In this document: piece after piece, positions 37,914 through 49,100 of the stretch | How the letters are laid out: each line of letters begins with the position of its first letter | Position numbering within the stretch: position 1 is the stretch's first letter | Source: Penelope pileata | Taxonomy: Eukaryota; Chordata; Aves; Galliformes; Cracidae | Direction: 5' to 3' | Assembly: GCA_013396635.1 (NCBI GenBank) | Contig: WBMW01000154.1 | Span: 1,043,607-1,107,606, forward strand | DNA length: 64,000 bases | Made by a program: the position numbers and the translations under genes | Notes under the pieces: generated by a model | Seen by the model: only the letters and a program-made list of their open reading frames with translations | What the model was told of the DNA's origin: nothing | The model's database searches: none

Positions 37914-40675
37914 GTAGAAATGAACTCCTTCCTAAATCTGTAACGTAAGCCTTCTCCCTGTGCTCCAGGAAACCACTTTTTTTTCTTTTTTAATCCACCA
38001 CTCTTTTTTTTTCCCTCCAAACAACTACCTCTGAAAGCCTCAAGTTCTGGGATTCCCCATTGCCCAAGGACAGGCACCATTTTATGTAGACCAGTGGCTC
38101 TACTTCTGCAGCCCAGTACACTGCAGAGACTGCTCCAAAGGCAGGAGTAATGTCTCCTTTATGCAGGGAAATAAATGGTACTGCAAGACATTTGCCTACT
38201 GCTAGGAAGAAGAAGAGTAACGGATTTTTTTTTTTTTTGCTCTGTGAAGCGTCACTTGTTGCATTAAAGCAGTTTGGGTCTTGTGTTTATTGTTATAGAA
38301 AGTAGAGACGAATCACAGCTTCTATTTTGCTTCAAGTGCAAAGAAATTTTAATGCATGCCAATTTGATGTGATTATTAGATTAAGTGCCTCTTCTAAGAA
38401 ATGAGCAGAAAGTGTAGGAGCTTGTTTGTATAACAGAATTGTGTCTAGTCCAAATTAATGGAAAGATCTGCTAGCATAATATACATCTATATGTCAAATC
38501 TGGGCTAACTTCTGAGCAAAACAACTTTCATTTATGTGAACAATATTGATAAAATTTGTCCTTTTTTTTTGTGGCTTCTGCAGCAAAGCTGGTGAAATTT
38601 GGCACTTTCCTTTGCGTACATCTAATTGACTTTGCACCTGGTATCACCAGGAACTTTAATGAGATTGTATCTATTGTGCTCTCCCCCACAATCTAAAAAG
38701 ATGACCAGCTGAGAAAGATCAAACTAATTGTTTTACTGTGAAACTTTTCAGGTTAATGTAGGGGCTGGAGAAAGGCACAAAGTTTGGTACCAAAATCCAA
38801 GTTTGGGAGTATAAGCGTTTATGAATGCTTTATAGTCAAGACTTTCATTGGAAGCAATCTTTCGTGCTATAAATTGACTTTCAAATCTTCAGTCAGTGTG
38901 GGTTATTTCTCTTCTCCATTTAAAGACAGACCTTCAAATCATCCATGCAGTAAATCTGATACATGTGCCTAAGCATCTCTTGAATTCTTCCTGGACTATA
39001 TCTACACTGTAATAAAGCATCTAGTTTGTGAAAAGTACTTGGTTTCATCCAGTAGCACTGAATATAACTAATGTATGGCTCAGTCTTGTGTTGAAGAGAA
39101 CTGAACAATATTTAAATGCCTTTTGACAGCTGATATATCGCACATTTGAAGGTATGCTTTATATTTAATGTAAAATCAAATTGTATTTTACCCACAGGGG
39201 GTTGAACCATGTCCTAGACATCAATAGCTTTTCTAAATCAAAATGAGACTTTCTCATCTCCCCTTTCTGTATGCACATGCAGCCTGTTCTAGAAGAGAAC
39301 TCCTGTGCCTTCTGCCACTCTGATTTTGGTAGCCACAGAATGATGTACCAAAACCCTCATTACTTAGAAAAACGCCAGCAGGTCCTTCCTGAGCATCAGC
39401 TGCTCTCAGAAAGCATGAATTCAGAAGGGATTTTCACACACAGCTCTCAAATAGGTGAAAATGACATGCTTTTGTTTTCCTAGACAGGAATAACGATAGC
39501 AGTAGCAGGGCAGATAGATCAGCTTTACCATCCATGGCATTCAGGCTGCATGTGGATACACAGCTCTTGCCTGTGCTGTAAACTCATACACTGTGAACAG
39601 TTGCTAGATTTGCAGCAGTCCAATGCAAACCTTCAAGTATAAACTAGAGAAACTCCAATAGTCTTACTATTTCTTACTGTTTGCCAGTCTTAATATTTCT
39701 TGGAACCCAGGTCATGAACTGACCTTCATTTCACAATAGCTTGATAGCTGCCCCTCCTGCATAGCTGAGAGCATTCTAGCCTTCAGGGATCATCTAGAGA
39801 TGCTTGTCACACTTGGCTTCAGTTGATTTTTGGCAAATTGATCAAGCTTGGATCTTTCCCCACATCTTACAGTGTGGTGCAAGAGGCCTCTTGGAGCTGA
39901 TTATTTTCTGCACTGAAGTGTGTCCTGGTGCTGAGTTTCTATCGTGCTCCCTGTTTGCAGCCACATCCCTGTTTTGCAGTGTCACGTGGGCTTTGTTGGG
40001 ACAGCTGCAGTGTCTCAAAGCCTCGTAATCTGACCAGGGTTCAGCTTGCTGTTGAATTCTTGCAGGGTTTTCCAGGAAGCCCTCAGATGGGGAACTTGTC
40101 AAGCAGTGTTGCCAAGAGCAAAATCATCGTTTCACATGAGGGAAACTTTTTTTTTTTCCCCTACCAAAACTCTGTCTTAGTGTTTAAAGCCATAAAGCAA
40201 AGGTGAATCATCATCTCATGGCACAAAAGACAAGATAGGATGTAGGTAGAAGATGCTTTCATTTTCAGTCCTTCTCAGGGCTAGATACCTGCCAGAAACA
40301 GCAATACAGTATATTCTTTTACCATGCTGAAACATCTACGATGCACCAGCCTGTTGTCCCTCAACTCATCTGCAAGACTGCAAAATAATATTTAAAGGAG
40401 TGTCAATAAGCTTTGGACCCCAGCAGCTACCCTGCAGCCTAATGTCTCTAAATACCTTTCTCAGTGACCCATCCCAAAATGAGAGTGCTTTCTTGCCACC
40501 TTACTTGTTTTGTCCAGAAAAACATTGCCTTTGCCCTGCTAACTGAGGAAGGATAAATAGTCTGAATTTCAGATGCTGCCTAAAAGCAGTGCTTTTCTCC
40601 CAGGAGTGTCTGTGTTTATGCTGGAGTTGCTATACAGCTGAGAAGTAACAACTTGAGAAGCAAAATGATTCTTGT
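37914..40675. other. Intergenic, no gene recognised
   Basis: AT-rich, with short T runs (about 38226-38240). Nothing coding or repetitive that I can name. Confidence 0.45.
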
Positions 40676-41450
40676 AATCATAGGATCACAAAAAGCAGAA
40701 TAGGAAGTGTATTCATAAGAAATCACCCAGTCCACCCCTTGCCTTAATGCAGGGCCAAATATCCTAATGCTATTCCTAAGAGATGTCAGATACCTACCTA
40801 CAGGCTTAAATATCCCCCCATTTTTTGCAGGCAATCCATCCCGGTGGCATTCTTATCATAAAGAAGTTTTTCAGGGATGTTGATACCTCCTTGATAAACT
40901 ATAACCTGTTACTTCTTGTCTGATCCATCAGAAATGCCCGGAATTGCAGTTTCTCTGCAACAGCCTTGTATGTCCTGGAAGAAATTTCATGGTCCCTTCT
41001 CTTCTTTAGACCACAAAACAGTTCTTCTCAGTTCTTCTCAGTTCTTCCAATTGTATTTGGGAGAACACAACTCCTAAACCTTCAGCCGTTTCTGCTAGCT
41101 CCTAGCATTCTTGTATTGCAGTGACCAAACCAGATGCAGTACAACTGCTGATACCTTGTTCTGGAAAGAATGTAAGCTCTTGCACTCTTTTTTGTACATT
41201 GCAGTATAATTACAATGACAGAATGTTGGCAATGACAGAATATTGCAGACTGATTTCAGCTCATGATTTTCAGCTCCTCCATTGAAGTGCCACTTAATCT
41301 GCTCTTCCCCATTCTAAATGTGAGATGTTGATTATTCCAGATGAAGTGTAGCACCTTGTCCTCATCCTTATCAATTTCTATTCTGTTTATTCTGTTTTTA
41401 GACTTGGAGCTTCATCTTGTATGTATGATTTAGAATAACCTCCTAGGCTG
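40676..41450 (-). repeat. Old CR1 LINE fragment
   Basis: It begins 'aatcataggatcacaaa', like a reversed CR1 tail, and continues through degraded CR1 3' blocks such as 'cacccagtccaccccttgcc' and 'tttttcagggatgttgatac'. Diverged, no open frame. An 11-10-10 tandem of CAGTTCTTCT lies inside at 41019-41048. Confidence 0.6.
41019..41048. repeat. Short tandem repeat, CAGTTCTTCT x3
   Basis: Three consecutive 10-bp units, CAGTTCTTCT twice then CAGTTCTTCC, within an old CR1 fragment. Confidence 0.85.
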
Positions 41451-41504
41451 GTGTTACGTCTTAAATAATCACTTTGCTTACTCATTACCCAGGTGACTAA
41501 CAAA

Positions 41505-41716
41505 ATTTTGCACAAGAAAGATATAGAACTGTTGGAGCAGGTCCAGAGGAGGGCCACGAAGATGCACAGATGGCTACAGCACCTCTCCTATGAAGACAAG
41601 CTGAGGGAGCTGGGCTTGTTCGGCCTGGAGGAGAGGAGGCTGTGGGGAGACATCATTGCAGCCTTCCAATACTTAAAGAGAGCTTATAAACAAGAGGAAA
41701 ACCAACTTTTTACAGT
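41505..41716 (+). repeat. CR1 LINE fragment, sense
   Basis: Closely CR1-like sense text: 'ttggagcaggtccagaggag', 'cacctctcctatgaagacaa', 'gcctggaggagaggaggct', 'ttataaacaagaggaaaacc'. The true 3' tail is missing, so it is truncated at both ends. The open frame through it is CR1-derived, not a gene. Confidence 0.85.
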
Positions 41717-44700
41717 AGATTAAATTTGGCTTTTCCCTGCTCATAAGGCCTGTTACCATTTAACAGAAGGACACTAAGCGGGTTTGGCTTTGTTCTTTGT
41801 GAATACCTGTTATTTGCAGTTCTACTTGTTTTCCAAGTGCTTACAAACTGTTGGTGGAATTATTGCTTCTAAAGCGTTTCCCAGGGTTTGAAGGTAAACT
41901 GGCTTGGGTGTCATCTTTCAGTTTCCCTTCCCAGTTTTCAAGGTAGTCATTGCATTTACCATTTCCCATGGCTGGCAGAACAATTCACAACTTCCATGAG
42001 CTCTCAGCAAAAAAAATAAAAGAGCTCCTGGCAGACTGAGATCCAGAAGAGTGACCTGCCAAAAAACCTACAATTGTATATAATGCCTTGAACATTTTCA
42101 GTGATATTAGTTGTCTTANCCTACAATTGTATATAACCTAAGAAAATTTCTGTTAAGCTGTTCTTGCCTTGAACGTTTTCAGTGATATTAGTTGTCTTAG
42201 CCACCTGCTCACTAATTGACTCAGGTTTTTTTTTTTTGTGGTGGTGGGAGCTAAAAGAGATGCTAAGCACTATCACTTTCTAGGCATCAGCTTAATTAAC
42301 TTGCCCCTTCCACTGAACACAGAACAAGCTCTTCACTTGGCTTCTGTCTTCCTTACTCCTCATGTGTTCAGAGAGTATTTTCTTGCCATTCTTCATGCTT
42401 CTCACTTTTTGTGTCTTATTTTTTTCTTGGATATTCTGGAGTTGTGCCTATGTTCTCTTGCCACTCTGTTATTCAAGTAATAGTGACCAGACCCAGATTC
42501 CTCTGCCTCTGTGCTTTCTTCTGAGTTCAGCAAAGGACTTACAGCTATGTTAACAGGCAATGATTTAGCACTGTCTATCAGACTGGGATTAACTGCCCTA
42601 TCTTTGCCACATGTACCCATAACCATAATACTGGAGCTCTAACGTTAGAGCGCTTGCCTGCATCTTCGTTTTATGCCCTCATATTTAACTCAGGCCTTTC
42701 ATATTAGTGATTTTAATTAGGTGCATACATTTTCTTCTTTCATTGCAAAGTTGTAACTTTCAATACTTGTAATGTTAAGGCATCAATGGATTACTTTTTT
42801 TTAGGGAGCTAGCAGATGTCTATTCTCACTAGTCATCTTTCCAATGATTGTCTGGATGTTTCTGATTATTTTGCAGGAAACTCCTCTTTCGTTAGCATGT
42901 AATAATTAGGATTAGACAGACAGAAAATGAAGTATAAATGTTTCTAACAGCCCTCTGGGATTCACTATGACCTTTTTCAGACAGCAGATAGACTCCTTTG
43001 ATTCTCTTGGAATTTTCTCATCCTTCAAAGTAAACTTGTATTGGCATCCGTTAGTCATAGAGGTATGCAATAGCGAATAATAGCAAAGGAAGTCATTCAG
43101 GTACTTTCCTGCTTCCCTCTTCTTCAGCTTTGCGGGAGGTGATAGAACAACACAGATTTCTGGAAGTTATCCACAGATGCTGGCTCTTTTCCCTGCAAAT
43201 TGAGAACTGCATCTTGGACCACACAATTGTGTTAGCAAGAGGTGTTGGAAACGTTTTTTGTGCTTCTTAAAGACCATGACATTTGAGGCAAAAACTGCAT
43301 GGACTTTGCAAGAGCAATGTCTGATTGTTTTATGTTGGCACCAAACAATTGAAAAAAGAGCATTATTTTAAGCTTAGTAGAGTGTTTTAATACAGAAATA
43401 ATATCTTCTACCCCATTTAGGTTGTGGATAGAGAGGGCCCTACTGCAGATTCCCCCAGTGCTACAAGTGAGAGCAGGTTCAGTGGTGGTGTGCTGTCTGG
43501 ATGGCAGTACTCCAATTCAGCAAGTCCTCCTTCTGTGGTGCTATCACAGTGTTAAGTGTGGATAGTGGGTGGTTGAGCAGTCAGAAAACAAGATGAAGTC
43601 AGTCCATCCACTAACAAATAAGATTTGTTGGATGTATATTCAGCAACGCAAAACTAAACTGTGGTATCTAGACCCTAATAACAGGATATTACCTACTGTA
43701 TGTAGGTATCCTTGGAGTCTTGCATCCTGGGAATAGCATATTTCAGGACATTCACCTTCTTGTTCCAACTTTTTCCCCAATTTCTCTGCTCTAATCTGCT
43801 TTTATATTTTCTGCAGTTAAGATGTGCAACACCTCTGCTTAATTCTGTGGTTGCCTTTCTTCCCCAACACATCATATTCCTTTCCTTATCTTGTTATGGG
43901 TTGAGTTGCTTGTCCTACCTACCTACTGAAAAGACCAAGCAACCATGAAAATGATTTTACAACATCTTTACAGCTTTAGAAAATGCTAAATTGGTACCTT
44001 GAAAAAATATTAGAATAAACAAAGCTTTCCACCTTCACAAAGGCCATTGCACCTGTAGGTAATTGTTTTCTGTCCTTCCCTTTAAGCTCGTGTATGAAAA
44101 GTGTGATGTGGCCCGTGGGACCATAATGAGGGTATATGCAAGAAACACATATGCCCGGGTAAATGAAAGTGTAAGGTTTAGATTTTGTGCCAGAATTTCC
44201 ATTTGGTGTTATTTAAAACTGCAGATCAGGGCTAGACTACGTGACCAGCCCTAGATGAGTGTATATTCAAACTGTACAATGTTGTTCCATTCTATCCTGG
44301 CTCTTACAAAGCTGCTCCTTTGGCAGGCATCTGAGGCCTGTGAAGAGACAGACTGTTAAAGTGGGCCATCTCGCACAGCCTCACTTCAGGCACCCAACTC
44401 CAGAGCTTGGATTAGGAGTTTTGTCTTCTCGTAAAGTCAGTGGAGACATTTTGGTGGACACACAGAATCGTGTACCTTGAGTCACTGCATGAAGACCCCA
44501 CTGACTGAGATCTTCATTTGGACCCTCTACACAAGGCAAGTTGAGGCACCACCAGTAGTCCCTGGATCTTTTTTCTTCCAGGCAAACTTCTGAGTTTTCA
44601 TCTCATTTGAAACCTCTGGGTACAAAATCTCACTTTAAGTGAGTTACAGCTAAAGTAAGGGATGCACAGTTCAGCTGCATAGTTCAGCATGATCTGTTCA

Positions 44701-44834
44701 AGAATAAAAGCAACCAACCCATACATTGCCTAAGACTCTCCAATGTGGATGGCAGCAGCTGGTGTCCTCCGAGGAGAGGAGGTGGCCTTTGAGGGGTGGA
44801 GGCAGAGAGAACAGCAGTGACCATCCACGGCATT
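41717..44834. other. Intergenic upstream of gene B
   Basis: No gene recognised. It holds the duplicated block around the N at 42119 (listed separately) and a T run near 42227-42237. Confidence 0.5.
42067..42199. repeat. Short duplication with N at junction
   Basis: 42067-42118 repeats 42120-42199 except for one substitution and a missing 28-bp internal piece. The N at 42119 sits exactly between them. This looks like two overlapping contig ends left unmerged, not a biological duplication. Confidence 0.85.
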
Positions 44835-45015
44835 GTGGTCCCTTTAAATCTTCTCCTCTTCTTGGCAGCTCCAATTTTTCTGTGTTGCTATAGCAAATCT
44901 CCATGGCAATGACCCTAATCGGGGAAAGGGGGATGCGAGGAGACGCATGCTCAGAGCAGATGCTGGAGTCTCGCCTGCTTGCTTCAGCTGCTCCACGGGC
45001 GAAGAGAAAGCTCAG
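44835..45015 (+). promoter_or_regulatory. NICOL1: Gene B proximal promoter and non-coding first exon
   Basis: This is collinear with 26545-26741 before gene A: TTTAAATC (44843), X-box-like palindrome (44884), 'aaatctcc', ATGCTCAGA (44947-44955) and donor CAG/GTACTG with GT at 45016-45017. The exon would end at 45015 and splice across a short 166-bp intron to the acceptor at 45180-45181. The transcription start is not visible and is inferred to lie after the X-box. Confidence 0.65.
44884..44910. promoter_or_regulatory. RFX X-box-like palindromes, gene B
   Basis: GTTGCTATAGCAA (44884-44896) and, just after, CCATGGCAAT (44901-44910) resemble RFX-family half-site pairs. The first is in the same place as GTTGCCATGGCA in gene A's promoter. 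Confidence 0.5.
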
Positions 45016-45181
45016 GTACTGGGCAAACTGGTCCTTGGGGTCCACGGCGAGCCCACAGCATGTCACTGCCGTGACGCGTGCATGTGGCTGTGTGTGTACA
45101 TGTGGGTCTGTGCATATCACATCTCATCCCCTTCTCTCCAGGGAGCAAACTGCTGATTTTCACTCTTTCTCCTCATTCCAG

Positions 45182-45339
45182 GCTGGGAAGAAAGCTTGAA
45201 TTATTGACGTGAGCAATGGCGTTGCCGTCTGCCTGGAGCGTGATGCGTGTGGCGATCCTGTTCATCTCGGTGCTGGGCCTGCTAAGCGTGAGGCTTGTGG
45301 GGGCCAGCCAGGACTCGGGGAGTGTCATTCCTGCTGAAA
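45182..45339 (+). CDS. NICOL1: Gene B exon 2: signal peptide
   Basis: Acceptor TCCTCATTCCAG ends at 45181. It holds 34 nt of 5' UTR, ATG at 45216-45218 and coding to 45339 with donor GTAGGT. Length of the coding part (124 nt) and phase equal those of gene A exon 2. Confidence 0.88.
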
Positions 45340-46104
45340 GTAGGTACTGCCGTGCTGCACTCACGCCTACCACACGCGTCCTGCTTTGTTCCCTCCTCTC
45401 CCCACTGCAGCCACACAGACAGCTCCGAGGGTGCCCTGGTTAGCAGGGGAGTAGCAACGAGTTGGTCCCCAGTTAGCAAAGCACATGAAAACAGCAAGCA
45501 AGCAAAGAATATAGCTCTTTAGGAACTAAAACCCACCTGCATACTGTAATTTTCATCTGAGCTTTTTTAAAGCTCCTTGGTTGTAGATCTTTTAGTTCTG
45601 CTTCTCGAGAAAATTTTTTCCAGACTGCCCCTCTGCACACAGCATCCTTCCAGGTCTGGGTATTGTCAGAAGGGAACTTGTGCTTCTTTCTGCTAGGGCA
45701 TTACATTTTGCTTATTTTTGTATTTCAAAGTACAGCTTGCTTCTAGCTACTGTAGATGGACACAGGGGAAGTTGACCCAAGCAGCATATTTGTAAAACAT
45801 GTATAGACTTCTGAAATCTTGCCGATATTCTGCAAACTAAAAAAGGAGGAAAAGAAAAAAAAAAAAGAGCAACCCACAAAATATGACAGAAGGGCTTGAG
45901 TACACCTTGGAGCTGGTAGCTCCTGAATGTGGATCACAGCTCTGTATTAATTTCTTCTGTCATTTTCAGCAAGCCTCTAGTTAAACTTTCTCAGTGAGGC
46001 AATAGTGCAAAGATGTCAGGGAATGGAGTCAGTGTTCTCAGGGTGTTTTGGTGACAGCAAGTTCGAAGTAGCTGCTCACTGGAAACTTAAAATTTTCTGT
46101 GGGA

Positions 46105-46145
<41 letters not shown>

Positions 46146-49100
46146 ATGTAATTGCATACAAACCAATCTCGAGTTATCCCAGCTGTCTTTTGTATCCCAG
46201 TTATCTTTTTACCTTTATCTTTTCATCTCCTTTTACCTGACTACTCAAATATTTAATATGAGAACTGATTTACTCACTGCATCGTATTCTCCTAAAATTG
46301 CATTTTTAATTACATACACCCATGGCTGCCTCCATGGGATCTGAATACTGAATTCCCTTCTTTTTCCATTCTCTCTCTTTTTTTTTTTTAAGTGATATGT
46401 GTTGGTCTATCCTGAAATAGACCTTATCTCTATTTTGCTTCTGTTTTCCAGGCATGCATTCATTAACTTTGATAAGTTTTGTGGCAAGTAGTCTATTTTG
46501 TCTTCACAAGGAAAATACTGTATTTAAAAAAAAAATAAATTAGATGTGCTCTTTGTATGTCTGTGTTAGCAGAGGTAAGTCAACAGCATTTTGAAGAAAA
46601 AGTGTATGGTGTATCCTTGTTCCTCCCATGTATCAGAAACTCCCATTTTATCTGTAAAACAAAGCACTTGGCCAATGTCTCCAACTGAAGTCTAATCTTT
46701 CTGATATCTTGTGGCCAGGCTGCTGAGTTCCCTGATGAGCTTTTGGGAAAGATTCCTCATCTTGCCTTGCTCTTGCATGTGAGAATGAGGAATGAAGGGC
46801 AGGTCTGAGTGTTTCTGCAGACACGCTGCTCTGCCCCAAATCACGGAGTCTGGCAGCATTGCTATGAATGCACGAATGGTATTTATGAGGTATTTATGAG
46901 GCCAGGTCAGGAGGAAGGCTCCTGACTCACCATGAATTATAAATTGTTTTTTGTTGCTGCAGGGACAGAGTTTTAAAGCAGCAAGGAGCTTGCAGTACTC
47001 CAAATGAGCCAGTAGTTCAGAAAATGCTGCACAGCTCCATGCTCCAGGTGCCTTCCAGGTGCCCATCGGTGCCAGCAGCTCTCAAAGCCTGGGAATGCTC
47101 CTAGCCACACACAATGTGCTACAAGAGATGCAGTGCTTGGAAAGCAGGACACTGAGCCAGACAGACCTTTGATTTGATCTGGTACAGACATTCCTGAATC
47201 CTTTCCTGCTTGATGTCTGCTCCGCTGGCTATTTCTCAAGGTCTTGATCCTCCTGGGCGCTGACCCATTCAGAGGGCAGTGCTACTGATGTGCTTGAGTC
47301 CATGTTATTTTCTTCTCAGTGCGGCAGAGAGGTCCTGTGTTGCTGTGTGATCACTGACTTGGGGTGCTGTCTCCAACTCTCCACTTTGCTTCCTCTCTGC
47401 CAGTCAGAGAGCCAGGCCCAGCTTTTTATGAATAATGCTAATTAGGAGTGATTGATCACGTCCTTATACTTTATATGCAGCACTTCGCATTTACAAAGAC
47501 TGCTCAAGTATGAAGTGGTGTTACTAATGCTTTCAAGAGTATTTTCTTTAAAGTTCAGAGCAATCCCTAAAAAATAATTAATTGATTTCCCCATCCTACC
47601 ATTGTGTTTACAGCCCAGATCACCCACTGTGAAAGCTGAAATGGGGAATTTGAAGAACAGAAGCTGGTCAGTCTGGTTTCTTTAGCCAAGGTGAATGAAA
47701 TACAAAGAGTAAACACCAGGCGCATGTGAGGGAAAGTAAATTACACTTCCACAGGGCTCTCAGTTCCAATTTTTCACCAAGCCAAGAAGCATATTTTAAG
47801 CTCTCCTCCCCCACTTCTCCCCAAACACACAAAGACACGCACAGTCTTCATGCTGACAGGATCCATTTAAAGAATTATGGCTGACTCTTGATAATTCTCA
47901 TTATGTTAATCCACAAACCTGTTAAGTCTCCCTATGAATGATAGCCTCTTCCCAGCTGTCAGTGAGGAATTAATGGCACTCTGCTGTACTTCACTATGAT
48001 GTGACTTCAAGTTTGGTTTCATGATTGCTTTAAGGTGATGTAAGCCCTTCTCCTTTCCATAACCTGTCTCCCTGTCCTTGTTCTTGCCTCATGACTTGTG
48101 CATTCAGGAGCTGGTCTGGAGGAAAAAAAAATCAGCAATTCACCTGACCAAGCAACTGCATGGTCACTGCTGCTGTGAGCAAGGGAAAGTGTGAGAACAG
48201 GCAGCCAAGGACAGAAAGCAGCAGCACATAGATGTGTTTAACCCCCTTCAGACCCTTCAACGTAATTACTTTGGGGAAATGTCTATGAGCATCTTAGTGA
48301 AAATAGTGTGAGCATAAAGAGAGGATTAGTCCAGCTAGACAGGCCAGCTTGCAGGCCAGCTCTTCAGTCTGGAAAGGTGACACTGAGGCAGGGAGTGATG
48401 GAGATCAGCAAAGTCGTAAGTGGGACAAAGATGGTGATTATGGCACACAAGACTGATAATTTGCTCACACAGTGATCTGTTGAGTTGTAGAACTCATTGT
48501 CGCAGCATGCTGTAGGTGCTGAAAGTTTCCCTGGATTCAGGAAGCAATGTGTCAAATTAGTGTGAGAAAAATCCATGGAAGACTTATTGGGTGTAAAAAC
48601 ATCAGCCAGGCTGTGGGTGCCCTCAGATTTTAGGGACATGGTTTAGTGGGCAGTATTGATGGTAGGTGAGTGGTTGGACTAGGTGATCTTAAAGGTCTTT
48701 TTCAACCTTAATGATTTGATGATTCTATGATAAATCTCTTGGTAGCCTAGAATGACATTGCTAGAGGTCTAATCTTATATATTATCTACGTATCTGTTAC
48801 TGTCTTCTGCAAAAACCTGGCTAGTGTGATAGTTTAAAACCTCAGCCAGAGTCAGGGCGTGGGTAGCTCTGTTGATAAAGATCAGACTGTAGCTGTAGAC
48901 CTGCCAGATAGTGGGCATTTGCTGCCCTTATTTTATTTGGGGAACTGCATTCAGGTTGCTCAGTGCTAGTGCAAGATGCTCGATGGTGAGTTCAGTGCTG
49001 CCTTAATCTCCAGAGCTCTGTGCAGATGTGTTCTCTGCAGGGCTGCACTGGTATAGGAGTTCACAGCCAGCTGCCTCCCTGGCTGTTCTTCTCCTCCCAG

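Larger units (their letters stand above)
44760..45340 (+). promoter_or_regulatory. NICOL1: CpG-rich promoter region of gene B
   Basis: CpG dinucleotides cluster here (ATGCGAGG, GACGCATG, CACGGGCGAAG, GACGCGTGC, TGATGCGTGTGGCGAT and others), in contrast with the CpG-poor window around it. The region spans the inferred promoter, the non-coding first exon and the signal-peptide exon. This suggests a broadly active CpG-island type promoter. I judged this by eye; no island statistics were computed. Confidence 0.7.

Noticed and set aside
41493..41723. 76-codon frame resembling a conserved protein
   Set aside because: It is CR1 LINE 3' sequence in sense orientation.
46099..46344. Frame starting with a long lysine run
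   Set aside because: Produced by a 36-base poly(A) tract.
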